Assembly (NCBI GenBank): GCA_958510825.1
Contig: OY294048.1
Location: 19,609,589-19,673,588 of the forward strand
Reading direction: 5' to 3'
DNA: 64,000 nt
Source of the DNA: Brachypterus glaber
Taxonomy: Eukaryota > Arthropoda > Insecta > Coleoptera > Kateretidae
The translations under genes and the position numbers were made by a program. Below, one piece after another: positions 34,672 through 42,708 of the stretch (its first letter is position 1; every line of letters starts with the position of its first letter). The notes below the pieces were generated by a model, which was not told the DNA's origin, did no database searches, and worked only from the letters and a program-made list of their open reading frames with translations.

Positions 34672-35003
34672 GATCATTTTTCACTGAGATACAGCCTTTC
34701 ACAAATAACTAAAAAATTTAGATTTTTTTGTTCCCTTAAATTTTTCCAGTAGTTAGTTTTATTATTACAATTACTAATAATTGTTATTGTCGTTACAGTG
34801 CGAATGAACATCGAAGATCTCGTCCTCCAATTCAGGGTGATTCTCCAGCTTCAAAGAGGACACCTTCCAGACTATGGAGGAAGCCAGGGGAACCCCCTTC
34901 CCCGCAACGCTATGCATTATCACCATCACCATCTCACTCCTCATCTTCATCGATACCGAGGCGAGCAAATAGTCAAACTAGAGCGCCTTCTTCATATTCG
35001 TGA
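16335..35003 (+). CDS. CCSER-like coiled-coil serine-rich protein, 3' half (five exons)
   Basis: Spliced from 16335-16608, 17222-17248, 18117-18419, 23942-24018 and 34799-35003 (886 nt, about 294 residues plus a split first codon). Every intron is GT-AG and every junction keeps the frame. Order: Ser/Arg-rich low-complexity region; helix MKQDIISIKTMLLKLRRVLN; acidic NPF segment; coiled coil of about 45 residues; ATQTER; Ser-rich linker; basic Ser/Pro-rich tail with SSIPRR, an SxIP-type EB1-binding motif. SxIP is known from microtubule plus-end trackers. The overall layout resembles CCSER/FAM190 proteins from memory; Nav/sickie-type proteins are an alternative, but their AAA+ domain is absent. 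Exon GC and codon use stand out sharply from the AT-rich surroundings. Confidence 0.75.
16836..16896. repeat. Small intronic hairpin
   Basis: GTAGGTTT at the left pairs with AAACCTAC at the right, with inner GGCTGGCC and GGCCGGCCC blocks. It lies in the 613-bp intron before the microexon. Confidence 0.5.
17222..17248 (+). CDS. 27-nt microexon QTDEDLLLR
   Basis: CAG ACA GAT ... AGG lies between a T-rich acceptor and an excellent donor (AGG before GTAAGT). It is exactly nine codons, in phase 0-0 with both neighbours, so it can be included or skipped without a frameshift. The acceptor is a tandem TAGCAG (NAGNAG), allowing a 24-nt form lacking Gln. UGCAUG lies at 17187-17192 and a UGC at 17209-17211, both in the upstream intron. 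The acidic LL-rich peptide extends the preceding helix toward the NPF segment. Not proven without transcripts. Confidence 0.7.
17551..17686. mobile_element. Hairpin MITE in intron 2
   Basis: Left arm includes GGGTATTAATAGATATGTATG and CGACTTACAAACC; the right arm carries their reverse complements (GGTTTGTAAGATCGTCG, TTAATACCC). About 55 paired positions with few mismatches surround a GC-rich centre. The apparent 79-codon frame across it is a by-product. Confidence 0.8.
18117..18419 (+). CDS. Exon: NPF segment, coiled coil and ATQTER
   Basis: 303 nt, phase 0 to 0, acceptor TTTTTCAG at 18116. It encodes SETHNPFESQSV, an acidic stretch (QDDDEARQ), then heptad-like ELAELRRQVLFLQGQLEDKD and KTVNDLQEQMVKLA, ending CNAATQTER before GTAGGT. 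GC content is far above the flanks. NPF can bind EH domains (known); whether it does here is unknown. The frame stays open 66 nt past the donor to a second donor at 18486 (AAG before GTAGAT), giving a possible 22-residue longer form. Confidence 0.85.
18538..18615. repeat. Hairpin, about 78 bp
   Basis: GGTTTTTTGGTGGTTGGTTG and TTTGGGGTTTT pair with AAAACCCCAAACGG and CTAACCACCAAAACC. Only about 120 bp past exon 18117-18419. Confidence 0.75.
18753..18858. mobile_element. Hairpin MITE, about 105 bp
   Basis: Left arm GTGGGTAAAG, GATATTGCCC and AAAATTAAC pair with GTTAATTTT, GGGCAATATC and CTTTACCCA in reverse order. The ends TGGTACTAGTGGG and CCCATGAGTGCCA also pair imperfectly. Confidence 0.8.
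19473..19865. mobile_element. piggyBac-like non-autonomous element (393 bp)
   Basis: TTAA lies at both borders (19469-19472, 19866-19869). The inner ends CACTTTAACTGCCGTG and CGCGGCAGTTAAAGTG are inverted repeats. TTAA duplication with short TIRs is the hallmark of piggyBac mobilisation. No transposase frame inside. Confidence 0.8.
20606..21226. mobile_element. Foldback DNA element, 621 bp
   Basis: Left end CAGGTTGATCAGTAACTG and right end CAGTTATTGATCACCCTG are inverted, with TA on both sides. GAGCCCTAAGGGAGCTACGG in the left arm pairs with CGTAGCTCCTTTAGGGCTC in the right. Related in layout to the 1.1-kb foldback elements and to sequence near 63505. Confidence 0.85.
21815..21980. mobile_element. 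Hairpin MITE, 166 bp
   Basis: GTGATACTAGGTTAGGTACC pairs with CTAACCTAGTATCAC, and ATATTAATCCCAAT with ATTGGGATTAATAT. Arms of about 75 bp have a short loop and no coding capacity. Confidence 0.85.
22929..23198. mobile_element. TIR MITE, about 270 bp, TA target
   Basis: CAGGGTGTATCAGAACTCACG at the left matches CGTGAGTTCTAATACAT at the right in reverse complement, continuing through ACATGTGCGCTCATAT and its partner ATGAGCGCACATGT. The right terminus is slightly decayed. The two short frames that span it are shadows. Confidence 0.8.
23942..24018 (+). CDS. Exon: short Ser/Gly-rich linker
   Basis: 77 nt between TTTATTTCAG and GTAAGAA. It encodes MRPISAGPSLLNGSSLESSS and AGSLV, ending two bases into a Ser codon (AG) that is completed by the first T of the last exon. 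The Met is internal; there is no reason to see it as a start. Flanking introns are 5.5 and 10.8 kb. Confidence 0.8.
24040..24240. repeat. Cluster of ACATGTAAA words next to a splice donor
   Basis: ACATGTAA or a one-base variant occurs at least five times within 200 bp starting about 30 bp after the exon ending at 24018. The word is partly palindromic (TTACATGTAA). It is probably a decayed tandem repeat; a regulatory role is not shown. Confidence 0.5.
24640..25020. repeat. Imperfect direct repeat, about 200-bp period
   Basis: A block with TTTTGGGAGTTGTGCTCGG and AGTCGAGAACCATAATA (about 24775-24840) is repeated as TTTTTGTGAGTTGTGCCCC and TGTCGAGAACTATAATA (about 24945-25000). No gene recognised; the minus-strand frame across it has no motif. 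Confidence 0.5.
25021..26899. other. Intronic AT-rich DNA
   Basis: No recognised repeat. A 99-codon plus-strand frame at 25882-26181 has a hydrophobic first half and Lys-rich end, but no splice or start context; it is judged random. Confidence 0.4.
26900..26991. mobile_element. piggyBac-like MITE, 92 bp
   Basis: TTAA at 26896-26899 and a decayed TCAA at 26992-26995. Ends CCCCTTAACGCCCAG and CTGGGCGCTAATGGG are inverted. The family has a second copy at 29342-29488 and a partial one at about 27045-27130 (AATTAACGCTCAGTG). Confidence 0.75.
27134..27467 (-). mobile_element. Retroelement 3' end, minus-strand copy
   Basis: In reverse complement it matches 57311-57575: AATAGTATATGGTATACATTG, then GGTGTTTCACCAGTGG, a stem GGAGAGCCCC ... 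GGGGCTCTCC, and a TAAATAAA-rich tail. A stem followed by a simple-repeat tail is typical of LINE or LINE-dependent SINE 3' ends. This copy has a local duplication of the TATTCATTCGTTAACAATT segment. No coding sequence. Confidence 0.7.
27659..29207. mobile_element. 1.55-kb TIR element with CAACTATTGG subterminal repeats
   Basis: ATAAGGTAAAACACCCAATAG at the left is exactly matched in reverse complement at the right (CTATTGGGTGTTTTACCTTAT), about 27 bp in all. The word GTCAACTATTGG or GTCGACTATTGG recurs at about 28760, 28785, 28950 and 28972, and inverted at about 28087. A MITE is nested at 28147-28507. No transposase seen. Confidence 0.8.
28147..28507. mobile_element. Nested MITE rich in CCTGATT words
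   Basis: The ends CAGGGTGACCACAG and CTGTGGACACCTG are inverted. Both arms carry multiple TTCCCTGATTTT or TTTTCCTGATT words (left arm as direct, right arm including CCCGGTTTTCCCTGATC). The 75-codon minus-strand frame inside is a by-product. Confidence 0.7.
29304..29628. mobile_element. Hairpin element with nested piggyBac-like MITE
   Basis: ATAAAGAACTTTCAATTTCGG and GTTTAGACC at the left pair with GGTCTAAACCCGAAAG and GAAAGTTCTTTATAT at the right; TACTTTCCGACGTTTC pairs with GAAACGTCGGAAAGT. The left arm is split by an insertion at 29342-29488. Confidence 0.85.
29342..29488. mobile_element. piggyBac-like MITE, 147 bp, exact TTAA duplication
   Basis: TTAA at 29338-29341 and 29489-29492. Inverted ends CCTCTTCCGGCCCAGG and CTGGGCGCTAAGGGG. 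The surrounding hairpin's symmetry is restored if the insert and one TTAA are removed, which confirms the boundaries. Confidence 0.85.
30148..30570. mobile_element. 423-bp near-palindromic element
   Basis: The left arm runs ACACAGGTTAACAAAA, AGTCAGGACTATTTGACCGG, CCTAGGTATTTTGGCGCCCTG, GATCCCGGGGT; the right arm repeats these inverted with few changes out to AAACCTGTGT. The inner arms (GGTCAAAATGGTGATTTTTT) also pair. Arms of about 190 bp flank a short loop. More GC-rich than the intron around it. Confidence 0.9.
30910..31905. mobile_element. CACTA-ended element with 115-bp minisatellite (996 bp)
   Basis: The left end CACTATGGGCCAGGAGA and right end TCTCCTGGCCCATAGTG are inverted for about 40 bp (also TTTTTTGGCCAAAACTCG). 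TAAAG is duplicated exactly (30905-30909, 31906-31910). CACTA-type termini suggest the CMC (CACTA/Chapaev) group, though 5 bp is longer than its usual 2-4 bp duplication. No transposase. Confidence 0.75.
30940..31385 (+). repeat. About 115-bp minisatellite, four units
   Basis: The core GGGTTTTCGAGGATGCTGAAACCGAATC recurs near 30985, 31094, 31211 and 31345 with intervening 'aaaatggcggatccaaaatggcggcc' sequence. The 116-codon frame through it (30914-31264) translates the repeat and is not a gene. The core resembles that of the 96-bp array at 13045-13640. Confidence 0.85.
32240..32299. repeat. (ATT)n microsatellite
   Basis: About 20 ATT units with one ATC interruption. Confidence 0.95.
32821..34753. 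mobile_element. 1.93-kb TIR element ending just before the last acceptor
   Basis: Left end CACTGCTGGAAATAAAC and AAAGGCTGTATCTCAGTGA pair with TCACTGAGATACAGCCTTT and TTTCCAGTAGT at the right; a further inner pair is GATCTTTTGG / CCAAAAGATC near AACTTCTAGTTTTGA. TIRs reach about 150 bp. The interior is T-rich with no transposase. The right end stops 45 bp before the exon at 34799, so polypyrimidine and branch-point signals sit in the short remaining host sequence. Confidence 0.8.
34607..34670. repeat. (TC)n(TA)n microsatellite within the right TIR
   Basis: About 10 TC followed by about 22 TA units, interrupting the right TIR of the 1.93-kb element at the position matching AAACGATCGT in the left TIR. 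Confidence 0.95.
34799..35003 (+). CDS. Terminal exon: basic Ser/Pro-rich tail with SxIP motif
   Basis: Coding 205 nt after acceptor CGTTACAG, with a branch-point-like TTACTAAT about 25 nt upstream. Encodes NEHRRSRPPIQGDSPASKR, RLWRKPGEPPSPQRY, a Ser/Pro run, then SSSSSIPRRANSQTR and a TGA at 35001-35003. The S-x-I-P core with adjacent basic and Ser residues fits the known EB1-binding consensus. Other frames through this exon (including a plus-strand start at 34804 and a minus-strand frame) are shadows: only this frame joins the upstream exon with correct phase. Confidence 0.85.
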
Positions 35004-35132
35004 TATTTTTAAGTATGTAAATTAATTGTAGTTATATATAACGTTATTTATAAAAGAAGTACATATAATAAGTATATAAACACAACGTTATTTGTTTTAC
35101 CAATGAATAACAAGAAAGCTTCTAGATTTTAA
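35004..35132 (+). other. Probable 3' UTR start of the CCSER-like gene
   Basis: AT-rich sequence after the stop codon. Only TATAAA variants (35049, 35075) occur here; the first canonical AATAAA hexamers downstream are at 35480-35485 and 35525-35530, inside the foldback element at 35133-35579. Confidence 0.45.
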
Positions 35133-35579
35133 GGCAGTTTAAACTGGGAAACCAACTTCAAACACAAAACGAATTTTTGTGTTTATTGATAGAGGGCATC
35201 ATGTTAACATTTCTGCCTCAATTAGTTTATTTTGTCCTCCTCTGGTTCTTAAGATATCAGCTAACATGTAAAATTACATATCGTTACCAGTATTTGAATT
35301 TAGATATCAACGCCAGGGTCCGCATAAAGGCTAAAAATGTCTAAATATTGCCCCTTGGGGGCTAAACGAAAAACTTTTTAGAGCACAAAACGACACAAGC
35401 AACAACAAACGATTGCTGTTAAAAAAAAAAAACAAAATTTCGGAATTTTACAGGTAAGCTGATAACCAGAAAATCACAAAATAAACTAATTGAAGTACAA
35501 ATGTTGACTTGATATCCTCTATCAAATAAACACAAAAATTCGTTTTGTGCTTTAGGTTGCTTTTTCAGTTTACACCGCC
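35133..35579. mobile_element. 447-bp foldback element in the presumed 3' UTR
   Basis: GGCAGTTTAAACTGGGAAACC pairs with GGTTGCTTTTTCAGTTTACACC; CACAAAACGAATTTTTGTGT pairs exactly with ACACAAAAATTCGTTTTGTG; AATTAGTTTATTTTGT pairs with ACAAAATAAACTAATT. Starts 130 bp after the stop codon. Confidence 0.85.
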
Positions 35580-35652
35580 ATATTCTGATGATTTTTGTGG
35601 GAAGAGAAAAGCTTTTAATATATTTATAAATTATTATTAATTATTATAATTA

Positions 35653-37015
35653 CACAGGCCTTTAATAACAGAGTTGTTTAGAATTCTAGAACCGATTTTT
35701 ATAGGTTTTAATAAGCTGATTCCGAAAATCACTTGTTTCGATCACCTTAGGACTTTTCGCATTTGCACTGCAAATTTTGCAGTTTAAGTGTTTTTACTTT
35801 ATTTTTGTTTATTTTAATTCCGTGTTTTTTATATATTTTTTCTTAATATTAGATTCAAGCATATATCACTTAACTTGTAATAGCTACCATTTGCAAAATA
35901 TATATAACAAATATCACCAGTCCCACCGAGTTTGTAGAGACACATTCAATAAAATCGCCAACTCAGTGATGTCGTTTGATTCAAATGCGCGGATTCAATT
36001 TATCCGATACAGATTGGGTAAATATTGTGAATGCGCTACAGATGTGGTTTAAATTCCACTATCATCTGTAGGCGCCTTCGTTTAGGCCGCCAAATCTTGA
36101 ACAGACAAAACCATATGAAAAATATTTCATAAATAATAAAAGTTTATATACATTTAATTGTTGTTAGTGTCTTGCATGCAAAGATCGAAAAAAAATTCAG
36201 TTTCGTGATGTTACTGATTTTCATTTGCTTATTTAATATATCGAATACAGATTGGGTCAAAATTTTAACTGAGCCACAAAACAAAATTGTGTGAATTGCA
36301 CTATAAACTGTAGACTTCGTTATATCTTGAAAAAACTACGCCAATGCCACCAATTTTTCGAAAAAAAGGTTACCAAAAGTAAGTTTGAATTATCAAAACT
36401 GTTTTTTATGGTTTTTGCCGATTTCTAAAATTAATTAAATTTTTTCTCTCTAGTCACGATATTTTGCAAGTAGCAATAAAAAAATCCAAAAAAGTACTAA
36501 AACAAGGATTTCATGATTTTAATTATTTAAAATAGGTTACCTTTTAAAAAATATTAAAAACTTCTAAATTTAAATTTGGTTTTCATAAAATTGCTTTTGT
36601 GTGAAGTTATTTTCTAAATCAGAGGTACAACTCGTAAAAGAAACCCTTTTTGACCCTTTCCAAGCAGAATTTAGATATATTCTAACCTCAATTCACAGCA
36701 CAAGAGTTTAAAAATATGTTTATAGTAGATTTATAGTTAGATATCTGATTTTTTCGCTGCACAGTGGACGGCGCATATCAGGCCGAAGGTACACATAGTA
36801 ACACAACAAAGCAGGACCAATAAAACACTTTAAATTTTTGGTACGTGCGGTATACCACAAAGCGGGAAAGGGCAATAATAATTTGTTAATTTAGTAATTT
36901 TTGGAAAAAAGCTTGTGATTTTGATGTGATTTTCGGAATCAGCATATCAAAAACCACAATAATAAGCTTTTAGATTCCAAACAACTTTTTCAGCGCAGAC
37001 CTGTGTAAAGATTAA
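35653..37015. mobile_element. 1.36-kb TIR element, TA target
   Basis: TACACAGGCC at the left and GACCTGTGTA at the right are inverted, continuing through AGTTGTTTAGAATCT-like and GCTGATTCCGAAAATCAC pairs to about 95 bp. The interior has two diverged copies of an 'atacagattgggtaaatattg..tgtgg..aattccactat..ctgtag' segment (about 36005 and 36245). The 91-codon frame at 35777-36052 shows no motif. Confidence 0.75.
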
Positions 37016-37017
37016 TA

Positions 37018-37448
37018 ATTAAATAAACAATGTTTACATACATTTTAGTTGTTTTCAGTTATCTTACAAAAATCGTTTGTCAAAGTATGTTCGTAATACC
37101 TACAGAGATATTCTAGAAAAAAACATTTAGTCACGTTAATATTCGATGTTTATTGGGAATTAAGCAGACACAGAAATTGTTATTCTAGTTTAAATACTGT
37201 AATATTTTTTAAATATATATTATTTATCTATATAGCGAAATTTGGTATTTAGTACTGTGTAAAAAAAACAGTGCTGGCCTATTTGGAACCCTTTGCAGCG
37301 TTTATTTATTAATACTTACATGGGATTACTGTAACATTTGGTATAGCATATCACAGTTATAGTAAGGAATTCTTTAAGTTGTATTATTTATCTAGATAAA
37401 ATATGTTACAGTATTCAATAAAATAACAATCTTCAAAGAATACCAAAG
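37018..37448. other. AT-rich non-coding DNA
   Basis: No gene or repeat recognised. Confidence 0.4.
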
Positions 37449-37915
37449 GGGAAAGTTCAAGTATTACGTAACGCGCTAGGGAGGGGGTGTCTCGAAAACT
37501 TTACACCCCGTTACAAAAATCATAAACTTATAAAATGTTTATTGGACCACGTTTTTAACCATGATCTAGGCCTAAGTTACAGATTGGTTGCAAATTTTAT
37601 TGCACACGGCTTTCACTAAATCCTCTAAACAAAAAAAAATAGGCATGGAAAACTATAGGCAATAACCGGTTTTCGGTTAACCGGTTGCGGAAATTACTTC
37701 AGGCCGGTTTTTGGTTAAAACATGGAAGTAATAACCGGTTAAAAACCGGTTTAAACCTTAAAGCAAAATTTCTTTTCAATTTCTTTAGTTTTTGTAAAAA
37801 AAAATGTTACGTAACAAATGGGAGGGGGTGGGGTGTCCTGAAAATGTTACGCCTCGTTACATGGGGGGTGGTAAAAATGGCCAAATTTTGCGTTACGTAA
37901 TACTTGAACGTTCCC
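37449..37915. mobile_element. Larger member of the GGGAACGTTCAAGTATTACG MITE family
   Basis: Left end AAGTTCAAGTATTACGTAACG and right end GTTACGTAATACTTGAACG are inverted. Inside lie additional GTTACG and TTTACACCCCGTTAC motifs and, at 37665-37760, an inserted AACCGGTT-rich block. AAAG borders both ends, possibly a target duplication. Confidence 0.7.
37665..37760. repeat. Cluster of AACCGGTT motifs
   Basis: TAACCGGTT or close variants (GGTTAACCGGTTG, GGCCGGTTTTTGG, AACCGGTTAAAAACCGG) occur six to seven times in about 95 bp. AACCGGTT is the known Grainyhead/CP2 binding consensus, but the location inside a MITE suggests repeat origin. Confidence 0.6.
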
Positions 37916-38774
37916 AAAGTAATAAAATCGGATCCGATTATTTTCTCAGTGCTGTGATTACTGTGAGTAATACTGGTTAACCAGTTTTAAGTGATTGATA
38001 CATAAAAGAATAGCGACAGTATGTCTGCTCTTACCACTTTAAAATGATAAAAAACTTTAAACTGGAAATCGCTCTTTCCAATTAGGAAGTTGGATATTTA
38101 TGTTTTCTCCGACCATAAACTCTTCTTAATAGAACTGAAAACGTGCACACAAACAAGATGCAACTATTTTATAGCATTATTCGGATTATCTGCTTGCTGC
38201 TACATAGTATTCACTATACAAAAAGCACTATATTAAAAAAATTGTTCTGACGCTACATTTTATTATATTTTTTTTAACCTGTTCATGTAACACTTTCGTG
38301 TATTTAAATGTTTGGAGTTTCTAGTTTTAAATATAAGAAAAAAAAGGTTTATAAAAACACACATCGATATAGCTTTTAAAGATTTGTACATGCTATTTTT
38401 AATACGCTGTTTTTTCTCTATTTTTTTAATGTAGGATTTTCGTGAAATACCAAAAATTTTATTACTTGAAAGTGATATATTTTACTTTTTCAGTCATATA
38501 ACATTGTACGGAGCAGAAAATAAACTACAACAAAAAGATGGTGTCACAACGGTTATTTTTATTTTTTATCTCTGGGGTCAGGGAAATAATCTATTAAAAA
38601 TTGGGTCTAAATAATAAAAATGATGCTTCCAATGGGTAATAAATTATTTTATAGGAATACAAATAATCTATATTTATATGTAAATAAAATAGGGAATGTA
38701 GTTTTCTTCTATTTAATGTGATAGTAAACTACATATGTTATTTAGAATAAAGCCTAAGAATGGCAAAAAAGATT

Positions 38775-39002
38775 GCATAACACCCTCTAGCGTCTAGCGG
38801 TCACAAAAACCAGCTGTCAAAAAGAAAAACTTTTTTAAAAACCATTGTTACATTTAAATTAGTAAAAATCGGGTCTAAAAGTTTTATTTTGCTTCGAAAC
38901 AAAGCATTTAGGCCCGGTTTTTCCTAATTTAAGTATAATAATTGTTTTTTAGTATCTGACAACTAATTTTTGGGACTGCTAGATGGTGCCACGGTGTTAT
39001 GC
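38775..39002. mobile_element. Hairpin MITE, about 230 bp
   Basis: GCATAACACCCTCTAGC pairs with GCTAGATGGTGCCACGGTGTTATGC, and AAATTAGTAAAAATCGGGTCTAAA with TTTAGGCCCGGTTTTTCCTAATTT. No ORF. Confidence 0.8.
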
Positions 39003-40399
39003 ATTATTGTCTCTTATTAATCAAATCATAATAATATGATATATACAGTAGAGTCTAGGGTATTAATAAAATATAATAAAAATACCATTATTCTGCGCAT
39101 CTAGGTATTAAATTCGTGACTTGATAATAAATAAGAATAAAAATTTAACTTGCATACAAATAAATCCAGAACAAAATGTCACTTCTAGAGATATTTTGTT
39201 GCAGGTGCGTGCTGCAAAATTTTTTTTTATTTACTATTTTTTAAAACCTATATAAATATTTTGATGTCAAATCTGATATAAGTTCATTCTTGTACACAAC
39301 AAATGTTTTCCCTAAGCAGGCGTCAAATGTCACAAAACATCGTTCTAGTGCGCAAATCACCACAGTTTACGCCCAAAATATGTTAAACTTGACGACCCGC
39401 TATAAATACCCAAAAGTATTTTAAGGCATTACATTATTTTGAGTCCCTAAAGGTATACCGGTTTGTACCGGTGTAATACTTTTATAGTGTCCTAAAGAGA
39501 AATAAAGCTTCTTGCTACAAGATTTTATTAAGTTTGTTAAATTTTAACAGTTAAAATTTTGAATGATATATTCTAAAAAATAATAACAAATAAATTGACT
39601 TTAAAAAATAAACAAAATAATAAAAAAATTACTTTTGGTTTATTAAAAATAAACAAAAAAATATTCTAAGCAATGTAACTTTAAAATTTGCCAATATTTT
39701 TTTCTGGGCTCTAGATTTTTTTATGTACTTCTTTTATAAGGTTTAAAGTGTATTTTTGTAAATAATAGGTATTTATAATACTTTTGACTGTGATTTATTT
39801 TATTATTTTTATTTTTGAATAAATATTATTTAACAAATCATGCTTAAATCAATTTTTGTTGTAATTTAATTATTTAAATTGGTATTTGTTGTTAGGTGTT
39901 TATATATGAAAATCATTTCTAATATTTTGCCTTCGTTTTACACATCTTGCTTTCAGCAAGTAATTATTCGCTAATTTTTTCGTTCATTTAAACACAATAC
40001 TGCAGTAATTATAACATTTTCACGGTTCTTCGCTATTTGCATTTCTTTCGACTTTAAAAAACACCCAGTTTTTTTTGTATAATTTGTTTACTTATTATGT
40101 AAATATTATTTTAAAACGAAAAATAAAATAATTTAAAAAGCGAAAAGTGATGTCCCTAACTTTTGAATAAATAGATCCATTTGAACAAAAATTGCGTTTT
40201 CTTATTCGTCCATTGAAAATAAAAGACGGTTTAGTCTAAAAATACAAAAATTTTAAAAAGTTTAATAATTAAATTTTAAAATATTTATTTTCAATTTATT
40301 ATTTTTGTTATATATTTATATATATTTATTTATTTTTTTTGTATTCTATATAAATTAACTTAACTAGGGTTAAAAAAAATGTAGTAAAAAAACTATGTA
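39003..40399. other. AT-rich non-coding DNA
   Basis: No gene recognised. A small GTATACCGGTTTGTACCGG hairpin occurs near 39453-39480. Confidence 0.4.
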
Positions 40400-40482
40400 T
40401 TATTATAGGCTGAAGGACTACGGTCGATGGCCATTTGTACGTGGTGCAATAAAGAACGTTTATTATTATTATTATTATTTTC
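40400..40482 (+). mobile_element. Retroelement 3' end with (TTA)n tail
   Basis: 'GGCTGAAGGACTACGGTCGA ... GTGGTGCAATAAAGAACG' followed by seven TTA units at 40459-40480. An AATAAA-containing terminus leading into a trinucleotide tail is typical of insect LINE ends; no coding part remains. Confidence 0.55.
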
Positions 40483-42708
40483 AATTTTTTTAATAATTTT
40501 ATTTTCAATTAATAAGAAAATGTGACTTTTTTTCAAATTGACCTATATATTCAAAAGTTGTGGAGGCCACGTGACCCTTTTTTGCGATTAAAATACACTT
40601 CGCCCAATAGATTATTTTTTGGTTTTATATTGATATTTAAATAATTATTATAAGTATACAAATTATACAAGAAAACTGTTGTTTTTTTTTTAAGTCGAGC
40701 TAAAAGTAAATAGCAGCGAACCGTGAATTAAAGAAAATAGTTTTTAATGCATCTGATTTTAATATAACCAGTGCTAATATATCACTACCCTATTTCTAAA
40801 TTATCGTATTTCGAAACTATGTGTGCTTTATTGATTTAATATAGTTTTGATATATGCTAGTTAAGAACAGTCGGCGACATTTGCACGACGCCGGCAAGAG
40901 ACATCAGAAGAGCGCCGGGAGGGGCCGTCTCAGAGGGAAGGACCTTTTTTTTTAGTCATCACGAGGGGTGAGCTTTTTTCATGCGACAGTTGGTAAATTC
41001 ATAGACGACAGTTAGTAAATTTTGGTAATTTGCGCATAAGGGGGCGCCATTACAAAGGCTTGCTTAAGGGCGCCGAAATGGCTAGGCCACCCTAGTAACG
41101 AACTGAGGTATTATAAAATTTTGATCACACTTGCCTAGTATTTAATTAGAAATGACATTCGACTATGAACATCCTAGCTTTTGTATGTTTTTGAAAACAT
41201 ATTTAAGCTGGTTTAAATTTTAATATTTTCCCAAATAAGCTTACAAGATATTGAACTATCAAAATTGAATTAAGCCAGTTAAATTATGTTGTTTTAAACA
41301 ATTATTTCTATCACTTTAAGCAACCGATTTTTAACTAGTTTTATAATATGTATAAGTACAACTGAATCGTTTATTTCAAAAACAGTATAAGTCCACCTAC
41401 AGAAACTTTGGGAATAAAAGAAACAATATTTTATTTTAGAGTTTATACTTTTTATTGTGTACGCACATGTTGGTCTGTGTACGAAGTCAATAAATATTAT
41501 AAATGTAAAATAAATTTTTTAAACATTATTTTAACAAAATTTCTGCACATGGACTTATGACGTTTTTAAAATAAACTATTTAATTGTAGGCTCGATTATA
41601 TATCTAAGGGGCTGTCCATATATTACGTAACGCAAATTGTACCAAAATTCATACACTTCATACCCCGTTTCTGGCGTTATTAAAGGATGTAGAGATTTCA
41701 TATTTTGGCTACCCCCCCAGATTTTCGAAATTTATAACGTAAATTAAACTTTAAACTACTTTTTTTAGGTTATTTCGGAATTATTTAGTTGCTCCCTTAG
41801 AATTATTTAGGGACTACAATTACCTAGAGGTTTTTGTATCATGTATTAAGAAAAATTGTTTTAAGACATTTTAAAGAAAATTTACATTTACAACACTGTT
41901 TTAACCCCCTCAAAAAATATTGAAGAATAAATAAAAATAAATATTCGAATTGAGAAATGTATGGCCTTTAAAATAGTTGGGTCACCCTAACCCCTTTTCC
42001 ATTTAAAAGAAAATTCCTATTACGTCCCTGTCCACATTTTATAATCTAAAAAATCAAACATATTTATTTAAGCTTATAATAAGATATTATCTGTTCGTTA
42101 AAAATTTAAAACGGGGCGGATTTTGTAACGCAGTATAAATTAAAACAGCATCACAGTTTTGTAACTAATTTTAAAATAAAAGGGGTACTAAATTCTTCTG
42201 CTATATTACTTTTTTATCTAATTTAATTTTTTTATAAAATATTTGTTAAAAACTGTAAATTCAACTTACTTAGTGGAGAATTAATTAATCTGAAAACGGA
42301 ATTAAATAATTTCGAAACAACAAAAGTTTAAGATTTTTCAATTTTTTTTTTATTCTAAAAACTCAAGAATGGTTGCTAGGCGAAGTAAAAGTTTATAATT
42401 TTGTTGCCTTAGTGTATTAAAATGAGATTATGTTAAAAAAATATTTGAAACATGTTTTTTTTTTTTCAGAATGTTAATAATCTAAGAACAAATCTTGTAT
42501 TAATAATTACACAGTCATAAATAAATATACTGATGTACAAAATATGTGGCTATGATATTTATATGTATTTTGGGCTGCTGAATCTAAATATGGTGTCAGA
42601 ATAACCCATCATAGTCACACGTCTTATACCTTACCATTTTTTTTTTGTGCCCTGTGGCCTGTGTTATTAGATTTGTTCTTCAATTATATTTAAATTATTA
42701 TTTATAAA
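40483..42708. other. Non-coding DNA with one GC-rich island
   Basis: The segment 40860-41100 is much more GC-rich (GACGCCGGCAAGAGACATC, GGGGGCGCCATT) than its flanks and probably derives from a repeat. At about 41611-41700 there is a one-ended relative of the TTACGTAACGC MITE family. No gene recognised. Confidence 0.4.

Noticed and set aside
34774..35025. Apparent ORFs on both strands over the last exon, including a His-rich one (YHHHHLTPHLHRY)
   Set aside because: The joined Ser codon across 24018/34799 fixes another frame; the His run is the shifted reading of TCACCATCACCA Ser/Pro codons.
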